The notes: generated by a model not told the origin, from the letters alone. A DNA stretch of 6,708 bases from an uncultured Alistipes sp. (GCA_900768015.1 CAAGBI010000013.1:1-6708); one strand, 5' to 3'; positions 1-6,154 are shown, numbered from the stretch's first letter. A program made the numbers and translations.

Positions 1-24
1 AACAAGCCGTGGCAATCTCACACA
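1..24. repeat. Truncated copy of the GTGGCAATCTC dispersed repeat
   Basis: These 24 bases are identical to 122-145, where the same sequence forms the right half of an imperfect palindrome. The window edge cuts off the left half. It belongs to the mosaic of intergenic repeats that fills the first 300 bp and does not look coding. Confidence 0.8.
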
Positions 25-27
25 TAG

Positions 28-94
28 TATGTCATCCTGAGTGCAACGAAGGATCTCAAGGCTTGTACTACTGTCCACCGAGAGCAAGAAGTAG
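28..94. repeat. 67-bp exact direct repeat, copy 1
   Basis: Bases 28-94 recur without a mismatch at 222-288, 194 bp downstream, and identity stops sharply on both sides. The unit begins with a small palindrome: ATCCT at 34-38 pairs with AGGAT at 50-54. A GC-moderate tail of about 40 bp follows. GTCATNCTGAG...ATCTC motifs resemble dispersed intergenic repeats known from several bacterial genomes. Exact identity of the whole 67 bp suggests recent duplication or copying. Confidence 0.85.
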
Positions 95-104
95 TTCCTC
101 TACC

Positions 105-140
105 GTCATTGCGAGGCTTGGAACAAGCCGTGGCAATCTC
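105..140. repeat. Imperfect palindromic repeat (GTCATTGCGAGG...GTGGCAATCTC type)
   Basis: GGCTTG (115-120) and CAAGCC (124-129) form a perfect 6-bp stem with a GAA loop. ATTGC (108-112) and GCAAT (133-137) extend the stem across a small internal loop. The right half recurs at 1-24. The sequence family resembles the widespread intergenic repeat with ATTGCGAG and GGCAATCTC ends. No coding potential is evident and its role is unknown. Confidence 0.75.
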
Positions 141-149
141 ACACACTCT

Positions 150-176
150 GTCATGCTGAGCGAAGCGAAGCATCTC
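150..176. repeat. Palindromic repeat, GTCATGCTGAG...GCATCTC subtype
   Basis: This is a relative of the heads of the 67-bp repeats: the outer frame GTCAT-N-CTGAG ... ATCTC is kept, but the middle of the stem is changed. ATGCT (153-157) pairs with AGCAT (169-173), whereas the other subtype has ATCCT with AGGAT. The C-G pair has become G-C with pairing preserved, so the hairpin itself seems to be maintained. Confidence 0.7.
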
Positions 177-221
177 CTCGCATGCTATACGCTATCAACG
201 CTGGTTGTCGCTGGTTGGCTA

Positions 222-288
222 TATGTCATCCTGAGTGCAACGAAGGATCTCAAGGCTTGTACTACTGTCCACCGAGAGCAAGAAGTAG
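222..288. repeat. 67-bp exact direct repeat, copy 2
   Basis: Identical over its full length to 28-94. It is preceded by a short near-tandem duplication, CTGGTTGTCG followed by CTGGTTGGCT, at 201-220. The flanking bases of the two copies differ immediately outside the unit. No transposase gene or clear target duplication is visible, so a mobile element cannot be asserted from two copies. Confidence 0.85.
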
Positions 289-562
289 CTCGCTTATCTC
301 AATTCAACACACCCTACATCCTCCACATTGCGAAAATTCCTTCGCAAAACACTGTCATATCTATGCACTATTACTGCATATTATCCCGCCTAATGAATAA
401 CCATCACTGGAGCACAGGAACACATAGCAACCACCACGAGGAGACAGGCGCAGCACAAAATCCAACGACACCACACCCCACACGACAACACAAAGAAAAG
501 CAAAAGGCGCAGCCATTAGCGGACTGCACCTCTGTTGCATTATATAATATGATACGGGCGTT
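289..562. other. Gene-free stretch, nothing recognised
   Basis: Between the repeat mosaic and the XRE gene I see no convincing gene, RNA or further repeat copy. The plus-strand sequence is rich in CAC/ACA triplets around 400-500, so it translates into low-complexity His/Thr/Gln-rich peptides. The minus-strand 73-codon ORF here has no recognisable domain. Best treated as an intergenic spacer. Confidence 0.5.
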
Positions 563-578
563 CCCTTGCCCCCAAGGG
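563..578 (-). other. Hairpin just downstream of the XRE gene
   Basis: CCCTTG (563-568) and CAAGGG (573-578) form a perfect 6-bp stem around a four-base loop, 7 bp beyond the stop codon of the minus-strand XRE gene. Its position suits a transcript end. However, the sequence that follows on the minus strand is AACGCCCG, with no T-tract, so it is not a standard intrinsic terminator. It could instead stabilise the mRNA 3' end. Confidence 0.4.
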
Positions 579-585
579 TCAAAGC

Positions 586-1023
586 CTAAAACTCCGTAAA
601 GCTCTCGAATGTGCGATCGGCATAGAGAACTATCACGCGCGACACCTTCTTGCCCGCACTTTTTGGCGTCGAAAAAATGGGAGCAAAATCATTTTCCTCG
701 ATTTTTTTAGGCTCTGAGATTTCGTTATTCTGGGGCGCATCGAACGGTAGCGACGGAGCAGCGGGCTCAACATTGAGATACTCCTGGCGCTGAGTAGCAG
801 TGGGCGACGCCTCACCACGAAAGATCTCCGCGCTGTCGAGCAACAGCCAGTCGGGGTTAACATCGGGGAAAGCCTTGAGGATTTTGACCACCAAATCGAA
901 GCTCGGCTTGTTTCTTCCCGACAGAATGTGCGACAATCCAGAGGGCTGTATTTCGAGTAGGCGAGCGAGTGATGTCGCTGTGAGCCCCTTATTTTTTAGC
1001 AAAAACTCCAATTTCTCCTTCAT
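586..1023 (-). CDS. XRE-family helix-turn-helix transcriptional regulator
   Basis: A 145-aa protein with an N-terminal Cro/C1-type DNA-binding domain at about residues 4-60. The second helix is around TSLARLLE (17-24), the recognition helix around PSGLSHILSGR (27-37), and PDVNPDWLL (53-61) follows, as is common in Bacteroidetes XRE proteins. Residues 65-122 are a low-complexity Pro/Ala/Glu linker. The last 20 residues contain a hydrophobic strand-like segment (VSRVIVLYADRTF, 127-139), which I recall as a frequent C-terminal motif in Bacteroidales regulators of this type. No membrane segment or enzyme domain is present. The start is the only Met in the protein and lies just before the HTH, so it is secure. 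A strong promoter ends 15 nt upstream. The AT-rich spacer upstream holds candidate operators, suggesting autoregulation (inference). The regulated genes are unknown. Confidence 0.9.
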   Translation of the reverse strand: MKEKLEFLLKNKGLTATSLARLLEIQPSGLSHILSGRNKPSFDLVVKILKAFPDVNPDWLLLDSAEIFRGEASPTATQRQEYLNVEPAAPSLPFDAPQNNEISEPKKIEENDFAPIFSTPKSAGKKVSRVIVLYADRTFESFTEF

Positions 1024-1038
1024 AATCCGTAATTTTTA

Positions 1039-1070
1039 CAAAGATATAAAAATTATTTTTGTAAAGCAAA
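1039..1070 (-). promoter_or_regulatory. Bacteroidetes-type promoter of the XRE gene
   Basis: Read on the minus strand, TTTG (1070-1067) is followed by exactly 20 bp and then TATCTTTG (1046-1039). This matches the Bacteroidetes consensus TTTG / TAnnTTTG at its usual spacing. Only 15 nt separate the -7 element from the ATG, so the predicted leader is about 8-11 nt. Confidence 0.75.
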
Positions 1071-1094
1071 TTTTTCTTACAAAAGTAAAGAAAC

Positions 1095-1121
1095 ACAAAT
1101 GTTAATAACTTTCACATTTGT
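1095..1121. promoter_or_regulatory. Inverted repeat ACAAATGT-N11-ACATTTGT, candidate operator
   Basis: ACAAATGT (1095-1102) and ACATTTGT (1114-1121) are perfect 8-bp inverted arms with an 11-bp spacer. They lie 25 bp upstream of the -33 element of the XRE promoter. The half-site overlaps the TTGTAA motif repeated through the spacer. The position suits a binding site for the XRE protein or another regulator, but this is inference. Confidence 0.4.
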
Positions 1122-1409
1122 AAATTATTAGATTATGTAAATAACGCTAATTCAGCGCAGCTACAACGATTATTAGTTAATCCGCATAACTATCTATTAT
1201 TACACATCTTAGACACAATAAGCACTATTTTAGCGCATAAGTAGCACCAAAACACCATTTTTAGAATATTATCGCAGAATTGATTTTAGATAAAGTTTTG
1301 TATCGGCTCATTTTTAGGTAGTTAGAAATTAATATCAATTATTTTAACACTCACAAAACAGCCTAAAAACGATGGTTAAATGGAGTTCAATAAAACATGA
1401 CATCTGTAA

Positions 1410-1426
1410 TTAATAACAGTTATTAA
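1410..1426. promoter_or_regulatory. 17-bp perfect palindrome TTAATAAC-A-GTTATTAA
   Basis: The 8-bp arms are perfectly complementary around a single central A, in a region with no gene. The short spacing makes a protein-binding site likelier than an RNA hairpin. It lies about 340 bp upstream of the XRE promoter and beyond the HIT-gene terminator. No transcript is clearly assigned to it. Confidence 0.3.
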
Positions 1427-1590
1427 CACTGCTGTTTAGAATTACTTTTGTAAATAGAGGTGTGACAATACAGTTGTAATCGTTTTACATTTGTAATTAC
1501 ACTTGTAAAGCCTGAACAAATTTACAACGATAAAGTGCGAAATAAGCGCGAAAAATGGGGAGTGTTGATTACTCGATTAGATTATGTTAA

Positions 1591-1631
1591 ATAAAAATAT
1601 AGGGTACTATGTTAATAACATAATACCCTAT
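1591..1631 (-). terminator. Intrinsic terminator after the HIT gene
   Basis: On the minus strand, ATAGGGTA and TACCCTAT (8 bp) enclose a U-G wobble pair (1623/1607) and a further TATGTT/AACATA stem with an ATT loop. This gives about 15 consecutive pairs, followed by ATTTTTATTT. The wobble pair and T-tract both fit minus-strand transcription. It lies 38 bp past the HIT stop codon and closes the run of minus-strand genes starting at bcp. On the plus strand only a weak T-run follows. Confidence 0.8.
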
Positions 1632-1639
1632 TCTCTATC

Positions 1640-1657
1640 AACAACTTACAAGTTGTT
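1640..1657. other. 18-bp palindrome between the HIT gene and its terminator
   Basis: AACAACTT (1640-1647) and AAGTTGTT (1650-1657) are perfect 8-bp arms separated by AC, 12 bp beyond the HIT stop codon. It also contains one TTACAA hexamer of the spacer cluster. The two-base gap favours a DNA-binding palindrome over an RNA hairpin, though both are possible. Confidence 0.4.
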
Positions 1658-1669
1658 AACAATCGCTTT

Positions 1670-2053
1670 TTACTGCAACGACTTTGCGATTTCGAGGAAC
1701 TCTTCTGTTGATAACTCGAGCTTCTTAGCCCCAAAATCTACATCTTTTTCGGTGTTCATAGGCACCAAATGGATGTGTGCATGGGGTACTTCGAGGCCCA
1801 AAACCACCGTTGCAACCTTTTTACATTGTGTAGTTGCCTGAATTTTCTTCGCAATCTGTTTTGCGAAAACAATCATCTCAGCCAACTCATCATCCTCGAG
1901 GTCGTAGAAATAGTCAACCTCGCGCTTGGGAATAACCAAAGTGTGCCCCTTTGCTAAGGGAGCGATGTCGAGAAACGCATAGAAGCGCTCGTTCTCGGCA
2001 ACCTTGTAACTGGGGATTTCGCCCGCTACAATTCGTGAAAAAATTGTCGCCAT
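1670..2053 (-). CDS. HIT-family protein (HinT-like purine nucleotide phosphoramidase)
   Basis: A 127-aa single-domain protein with the histidine-triad signature HAHIHLVP at residues 91-98. The active-site nucleophile of the family is the middle histidine (H93). The N-terminal TIFSRIVAGEIPS (3-15), FLDIAPLAKGHTLVIPKR (27-44) and GLEVPHAHIH segments are typical of HinT/Hit proteins, and the length is normal for a full-length member. The family hydrolyses nucleoside phosphoramidates and aminoacyl-adenylates in the cytoplasm; the physiological substrate is usually uncertain. There are no zinc-binding Cys pairs of the GalT type. It lies 31 bp downstream of the small Trp-rich ORF and is followed by a strong terminator, so it is probably the last gene of the rel transcription unit. 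No consensus promoter is seen directly upstream; TAAATTTC is a weak -7 match without a -33 partner. Confidence 0.93.
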   Translation of the reverse strand: MATIFSRIVAGEIPSYKVAENERFYAFLDIAPLAKGHTLVIPKREVDYFYDLEDDELAEMIVFAKQIAKKIQATTQCKKVATVVLGLEVPHAHIHLVPMNTEKDVDFGAKKLELSTEEFLEIAKSLQ

Positions 2054-2084
2054 AGTTAAGTATGAAATTTAGTATAAAATTGTT

Positions 2085-2261
2085 TTATTTTTCCGTTGCC
2101 ATATTTTCGTGGTCCAACTCCCCTATTTCGGCAAGAACTCGCGAGAGTTTAAGCCATGAGCGAGGAGCGACAATAATCCAACAGGCGCGTGTATCGCCCC
2201 AGAGGTAAGTGCCGTGCTGCCAAGCAACGAGAGCAACACTACCTCGGCAGGTGCTCGACAT
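2085..2261 (-). CDS. 58-aa Trp-rich small protein between rel and the HIT gene
   Basis: An open frame of 58 codons plus TAA that I translated directly. It begins ATG two bases after the rel stop codon and ends 31 bp before the HIT gene, filling almost the whole gap. An in-frame TAA lies four codons upstream, so the frame is not a read-through tail of rel. The peptide has Trp at 14, 21, 28 and 36 (spacing 7, 7, 8), Cys at 5 and 27, a hydrophobic stretch around 28-33 (WIIVAP), and a more charged C-terminal helix-like part (SWLKLSRVLAEIGELDHENM, 35-54). No family is recognised. The near-zero distance to rel suggests translational coupling, and no Shine-Dalgarno is visible. It could be a chance ORF or a decayed gene; amino-acid composition and exact fit argue for a real one. 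Confidence 0.45.
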   Translation of the reverse strand: MSSTCRGSVALVAWQHGTYLWGDTRACWIIVAPRSWLKLSRVLAEIGELDHENMATEK

Positions 2262-2263
2262 CG

Positions 2264-4516
2264 TCAGGTGTTAAGCAGGCGCTTTACCCTATCGACACCC
2301 TTAATCTGGCGGATGTTGTCCATGAGAGCATTCAGGCTCACAAGATCCTGGACATACAAACTTATCGTACCCTCGAAGATGCCATCGTGCGAATGGATGT
2401 TTATAGCGCGCATATTTATGCTAAAGTCAGCTGTGATAATTCGCGTCAAATCCAGGAGCACTCCAGGGCGGTCGACACCACTAAGCTCCACAGAGGCGAG
2501 ATACGACACAGCCTTCTGCTGCGACCACTTTATCTCCTCCTTGACGAGGTTATCGCCCGACTGCGCAGCCAGACGAATGAGCTTGTCGCATGTCGACTTA
2601 TGCACCACGATGACGCCCGTCTTTGGGTCGCGGTAGCCAACGACACTATCGCCAGGGATGGGCTCGCAACACTCCGCCAAGATAAACTCTGGGGCATCGC
2701 TTCGGCCCTCCTCCTGGATGGTATCATCGAGCGTTAAATCATCATCGAGGTCTATATCCTCAATATCCTCGTTCGACGCATCGCCGCTTGAGCCAGGCAA
2801 GAGTAGCCTCCAGAACTTCGAAATCTTGCGCGATGAGTTCTCCCTAAGCAGCTTGTCGAGGTTGTCGAGAGAGATAATTCCAGCGCCTATCTTACTGTAA
2901 AGTTCATCCTTATTTCGGCACTCGTACGCGGGCATCAGCTTCCTTAGCACTCGGCCACTGAGCGTCACATTATACTCCTCGAGGCGCGTGCGTAGAAGCT
3001 CCATGCCGTAGTCGATGTTATCCTCGCGCTCACGCTTCAGGTAGTCCTGAATTGCCTGGCGCGCCTTGCTTGTGATGACGGCATCGAGCCACTCGGCCTT
3101 GGGGTGGGCATTCTCCGCCGTGATGACCTCAATCTGGTCGCCACTATTCAAGAGCGCCGTGACAGGCATAATTTTGTGGTTTATCTTCGCACCGATGGCG
3201 TGGTCGCCAATCTTGGTGTGTATCTCATAAGCGAAGTCCAGCACCGAGGCACCATATGGCAGCGACTGCGGCTCGCCCTTGGGCGTGAAGACCACGATGT
3301 CGCTCTTGTACAACGAGAGCTTGAAGTTGTCGAGGAACTCCAGCGCATTCTCCGAGGGGCTATTCAGCGCATCGCGCACCTTCTTCAGCCAGCGGTCGAG
3401 GCCATCCTCCTCCTGCGTTATCGAGGCGTGCTTATACTTCCAGTGTGCCGCGAAGCCACGCTCCGCGATGTCATCCATGCGCTCGGTGCGCACCTGCACC
3501 TCTACCCATGTACCCTCGGGGCCCATCACCGTAGAGTGCAGCGCCTCGTAGCCGTTGGACTTGGGTATGCTTATCCAGTCGCGCAGACGGTCGGGCTTGG
3601 GCGTGTAGATGTCCGTGACGCAGGAATATACCTGCCAGCACTGCGTCTTTTCGGATGGGAAGGGCAGCGCCTTGAAGACTATGCGTATGGCGAAGAGGTC
3701 GTAGACCTCCTCGAAGGGTATGTCCTTGCGCTGCATCTTGTTCCAGATGGAGTAGATGCTCTTTACGCGCGCCGCAATCTCATACTGAAACTTATTGCGG
3801 TCCAGCACCTCGCGTATGGGCCTTATGAAGCGCTCGATATACTCCTCGCGCTCGCTCTTCGTGGCGTCAATCTTGCGGCGTATCTCCTCATACTCCTCCG
3901 GAAAGCGATACTTCATGCAGAGGTCCTCCAACTCGCTCTTTATGGCGTGGAGGCCGAGGCGGTATGCCAGTGGCACGAAGAGGTAGATTGTCTCGCTCGT
4001 AATCTTTATCTGCTTGTTGCGGGGCATGGCACCCAGCGTGCGCATGTTGTGCAGGCGGTCGGCAATCTTGATGATGATGACGCGCACATCGTCCGAGAGC
4101 GTGAGGAGCACCTTGCGGAAGTACTCCGCCTGCTCCGTTGTGTCGTTCTTGTAGACACCCGCCATCTTCGTCAGGCCATCCACCATCGAGGCTATCTTGG
4201 GCGTGAAGATGCGCGAGATGTCCTCGACTGTATATTCCGTATCTTCGACCACATCGTGCAGCAGCGCCGCCACCACCGACTTCTTGCCGAGGCCTATCTC
4301 GCGGACACAGATTATGGCCACCTCAATGGGGTGGATGATGTATGGCTCACCCGAGCGGCGGCGCACACCCTTATGCGCCTCCTTGGCCAGCAGAAAGGCG
4401 CGCTTGACAAACTGCCAGTCGTCCTCTCTCTTGCACACCTTCGCCTTGCGGCACTCATCCTGCAGCTCCTGCCACTTCTCCTCAATGAGTATTTCATCCT
4501 CGGGTGTATACTTCAT
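2264..4516 (-). CDS. rel: Bifunctional (p)ppGpp synthetase/hydrolase (RelA/SpoT family, Rel)
   Basis: A 750-aa full-length long RSH protein that makes (p)ppGpp from ATP plus GTP/GDP and removes it, driving the stringent response at the ribosome. Domains in order: HD hydrolase (about 35-195) with H62, the intact HD pair H87-D88 and ED 91-92 (LLHDVVEDT), and IADRLHNMRT (151-160); synthetase (about 240-360) with VKSIYSIWNK (251-260), D273, NGYEALHSTV (321-330) and EVQVRT (339-344); TGS (about 404-466) with H433; a helical region; a conserved-cysteine domain with C616-C617 and C643; and a C-terminal ACT/RRM domain (about 672-746). Both catalytic halves keep their key residues, so a bifunctional Rel is more likely than a synthetase-only RelA. 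Odd: a strongly acidic linker at 582-604. It lies 89 bp downstream of recA and 2 bp before the small ORF. No clear own promoter is seen, so co-transcription with recA is plausible. Confidence 0.96.
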   Translation of the reverse strand: MKYTPEDEILIEEKWQELQDECRKAKVCKREDDWQFVKRAFLLAKEAHKGVRRRSGEPYIIHPIEVAIICVREIGLGKKSVVAALLHDVVEDTEYTVEDISRIFTPKIASMVDGLTKMAGVYKNDTTEQAEYFRKVLLTLSDDVRVIIIKIADRLHNMRTLGAMPRNKQIKITSETIYLFVPLAYRLGLHAIKSELEDLCMKYRFPEEYEEIRRKIDATKSEREEYIERFIRPIREVLDRNKFQYEIAARVKSIYSIWNKMQRKDIPFEEVYDLFAIRIVFKALPFPSEKTQCWQVYSCVTDIYTPKPDRLRDWISIPKSNGYEALHSTVMGPEGTWVEVQVRTERMDDIAERGFAAHWKYKHASITQEEDGLDRWLKKVRDALNSPSENALEFLDNFKLSLYKSDIVVFTPKGEPQSLPYGASVLDFAYEIHTKIGDHAIGAKINHKIMPVTALLNSGDQIEVITAENAHPKAEWLDAVITSKARQAIQDYLKREREDNIDYGMELLRTRLEEYNVTLSGRVLRKLMPAYECRNKDELYSKIGAGIISLDNLDKLLRENSSRKISKFWRLLLPGSSGDASNEDIEDIDLDDDLTLDDTIQEEGRSDAPEFILAECCEPIPGDSVVGYRDPKTGVIVVHKSTCDKLIRLAAQSGDNLVKEEIKWSQQKAVSYLASVELSGVDRPGVLLDLTRIITADFSINMRAINIHSHDGIFEGTISLYVQDLVSLNALMDNIRQIKGVDRVKRLLNT

Positions 4517-4605
4517 ACCTCAATGTTTTATATATATGCCAAAGCACGACTACCCCACTGGCAGCCGTGTTTGGGTTTTAGTTACTATTATCTTAGCGCC
4601 TTACG
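4517..4605 (-). other. recA-rel intergenic gap without terminator
   Basis: This 89-bp gap has no hairpin with a T-run and no full TTTG/TAnnTTTG promoter on the minus strand. CTTTGG near 4538 could at most be a partial element. GAGG occurs just before the rel ATG but is too close to act as a normal ribosome-binding site. Read-through from recA into rel is therefore the simplest reading. Confidence 0.45.
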
Positions 4606-5622
4606 CTATCTCGCAGAGTTCTCGCTCATGGCCTCTCTTACGCGCAACTCAATCTCCTCCATAAGCTGGGGGTCGTTCTTGAGTGCCTCCTTCACAGAGT
4701 CGCGGCCCTGACCAATCTTCTTGTCGCCATACGAGAACCACGAGCCCGACTTCTTGATAATCTCATAGTCCACACCGAGGTCGATAATCTCGCCCATCTT
4801 TGAGATGCCCTCGCCGAACATGATGTCGAACTCCGCCTTCTTGAATGGGGGTGCCACCTTGTTCTTCACGACCTTAACCTTAGTGCGTGTGCCGAGCTGC
4901 TCCTCGCCATCCTTGATTACCGAAGCACGGCGGATGTCGATACGCACGCTGGCGTAGAACTTAAGCGCATTACCACCCGTCGTAGTCTCAGGATTACCAT
5001 ATACCACGCCAATCTTGTCGCGGAGCTGGTTGATGAAGATACAAACAGTCTTTGTTTTCGATATTGATGCCGTAAGCTTACGCAATGCCTGCGACATGAG
5101 GCGCGCCTGGAGACCCATCTTCGAGTCACCCATGTCGCCCTCAATCTCCGCCTTGGGCGTTAGCGCCGCCACGGAGTCGATGACGATGATGTCGATGGCG
5201 CTTGAGCGAATCAACGAGTCGGCAATCTCCAACGCCTGCTCGCCATTGTCGGGCTGCGACACGAGAAGGTTGTCTACATCTACGCCCAACTTCTGCGCAT
5301 AGTAGCTGTCGAAGGCGTGCTCCGCGTCGATGAACGCCGCGATGCCTCCCGCCTTCTGCGCCTCGGCGATAGCGTGTATTGCAAGGGTTGTCTTACCCGA
5401 TGACTCGGGGCCAAATATCTCGATTACACGACCCTTGGGGTAGCCACCCACGCCCAACGCCATATCGAGCGTGATGGAGCCTGTGGGAATCACGGGGACA
5501 TCGGCCACGGTCTCGCTCGACATGCGCATGATAGAGCCCTTGCCGAAGTCCTTCTCAATCTTATCCATTACTGCCGACAACACCTTCAACTTGTCGGCAC
5601 TAACCTGTACTTTTTCTGCCAT
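4606..5622 (-). CDS. recA: Recombinase RecA
   Basis: A 338-aa RecA that forms ATP-dependent filaments on single-stranded DNA, catalyses strand exchange and acts as co-protease in SOS-type responses. Visible landmarks are the Walker A motif GPESSGKTT (71-79), catalytic Glu in DAEHAFD (E101), Walker B strand IIVID (145-149), loop L1 around 157-169 (IEGDMGDSKMG), and loop L2 in NQLRDKIGVVYGNPETTTGG (198-217). The C-terminal domain is complete, but the acidic tail is short (ends MSENSAR) compared with E. coli RecA (352 aa). The start is followed by the typical N-terminal helix (KLKVLSAVMDKIEKDFGKGS, 11-30), confirming the chosen ATG. It lies 21 bp downstream of bcp, so it is probably transcribed from the bcp promoter. 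No palindromic LexA box is seen close to the start. Confidence 0.98.
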   Translation of the reverse strand: MAEKVQVSADKLKVLSAVMDKIEKDFGKGSIMRMSSETVADVPVIPTGSITLDMALGVGGYPKGRVIEIFGPESSGKTTLAIHAIAEAQKAGGIAAFIDAEHAFDSYYAQKLGVDVDNLLVSQPDNGEQALEIADSLIRSSAIDIIVIDSVAALTPKAEIEGDMGDSKMGLQARLMSQALRKLTASISKTKTVCIFINQLRDKIGVVYGNPETTTGGNALKFYASVRIDIRRASVIKDGEEQLGTRTKVKVVKNKVAPPFKKAEFDIMFGEGISKMGEIIDLGVDYEIIKKSGSWFSYGDKKIGQGRDSVKEALKNDPQLMEEIELRVREAMSENSAR

Positions 5623-5643
5623 AATATATCTGTTTTATTTCGT

Positions 5644-6117
5644 TTATTTCTCGTCCAACAACTTGACAATCTGACCGTAAGAGTCCTTCGTATCGACCTT
5701 CTCGATGATGTGCGTCACGCGAGCCTCGCTATCCAACAGCAGCGTTGTGCGCACGATGCCCATATACTCTCTGCCACACATCTTCTTCTGCTGCCACACG
5801 CCCACGGCCTCCGAGAGCGAGTGGTCCACATCGGCAAGGAGTGTGAAGTTTAGCTCGTGCTTGGTGCAGAAGTTCTGGTGCGACTTCACCGAGTCAGGGC
5901 TTACGCCTACAATCTTGAAGCCACGCGCAAGGAGCTCTGCCTTGCCATCGCGGAGGCTCTTCGCCTCGAGCGTACATCCCGAGGTGTTGTCCTTGGGATA
6001 GAAGTATAGCACCGTGGGCGAACCCTTCAACTCGTTGAGCGTAAAGCTCTCACCGCTCTGTGTCACGCTTGCGAACTCTGGAATCTGGTCACCTATCTTT
6101 ATATTTATCTTGCTCAT
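5644..6117 (-). CDS. bcp: Thioredoxin-dependent thiol peroxidase (Bcp/PrxQ peroxiredoxin)
   Basis: A 157-aa peroxiredoxin of the Bcp/PrxQ group, which reduces H2O2 and organic hydroperoxides in the cytoplasm with electrons from thioredoxin. The active site reads YFYPKDNTSGCTLEA, with T45 and peroxidatic C48; R123 in VRTTLLLD is the expected conserved arginine. The resolving cysteine found five residues later in E. coli Bcp is replaced by K53. C84, 36 residues after C48, is at a spacing I recall for the alternative resolving cysteine in PrxQ proteins such as Xylella PrxQ; C114 is a third cysteine. It lies 21 bp upstream of recA on the same strand, with its own Bacteroidetes-type promoter, and probably leads the bcp-recA transcript. 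Length is normal for the family. Confidence 0.95.
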   Translation of the reverse strand: MSKINIKIGDQIPEFASVTQSGESFTLNELKGSPTVLYFYPKDNTSGCTLEAKSLRDGKAELLARGFKIVGVSPDSVKSHQNFCTKHELNFTLLADVDHSLSEAVGVWQQKKMCGREYMGIVRTTLLLDSEARVTHIIEKVDTKDSYGQIVKLLDEK

Positions 6118-6154
6118 AGTTATATTCGGTTTTGGTTATTCTATTATTTACTTT

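Larger units (their letters stand above)
1036..1527. repeat. Dispersed TTGTAA/TTACAA site cluster in the AT-rich spacer
   Basis: The gene-free spacer upstream of the XRE gene contains the hexamer TTGTAA or its complement at 1036, 1059, 1077, 1118, 1448, 1474, 1491, 1503 and 1522, and again at 1646. Three copies in a row share the longer form ACANTTGTAA (1470, 1487, 1499). Several sit in ACAA...TTGT arrangements, for example 1465-1477, like operators of some Cro/C1-type regulators. AT-richness raises the chance frequency, so regulatory function is inferred. Otherwise I see no gene in 1071-1590. Confidence 0.45.

Noticed and set aside
28..288. CRISPR-like direct repeats
   Set aside because: Only two copies of a 67-bp unit with unequal intervening content and no cas genes; the units are palindromic intergenic repeats, not CRISPR repeats.
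361..582. 73-codon minus-strand open frame downstream of the XRE gene
   Set aside because: It starts inside the hairpin after the XRE stop, has no promoter or ribosome-binding signal, and its Cys/Gly/Val-rich translation resembles no family.
9..599. 196-codon plus-strand open frame across the left end
   Set aside because: It reads through the repeat mosaic: the same peptide segment appears twice because the 67-bp repeat is translated twice. The rest is low-complexity His/Thr/Gln. No domain or start signal.
800..1105. 101-codon plus-strand open frame over the XRE gene start
   Set aside because: Antisense to the helix-turn-helix region and the XRE promoter; no recognisable domain.
1443..1493. 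Plus-strand TAnnTTTG elements (1443-1450 and 1486-1493) as promoters of an RNA ending at 1631
   Set aside because: Neither has a TTTG at 19-21 bp upstream, the plus-strand T-run after the hairpin is weak, and the matches are part of the repeated TTGTAA motif.
3104..4711. 535-codon plus-strand open frame antisense to rel
   Set aside because: A shadow frame of a full-length, well conserved Rel gene and the recA end, produced by codon bias; Leu/Arg/His-rich with no domain.
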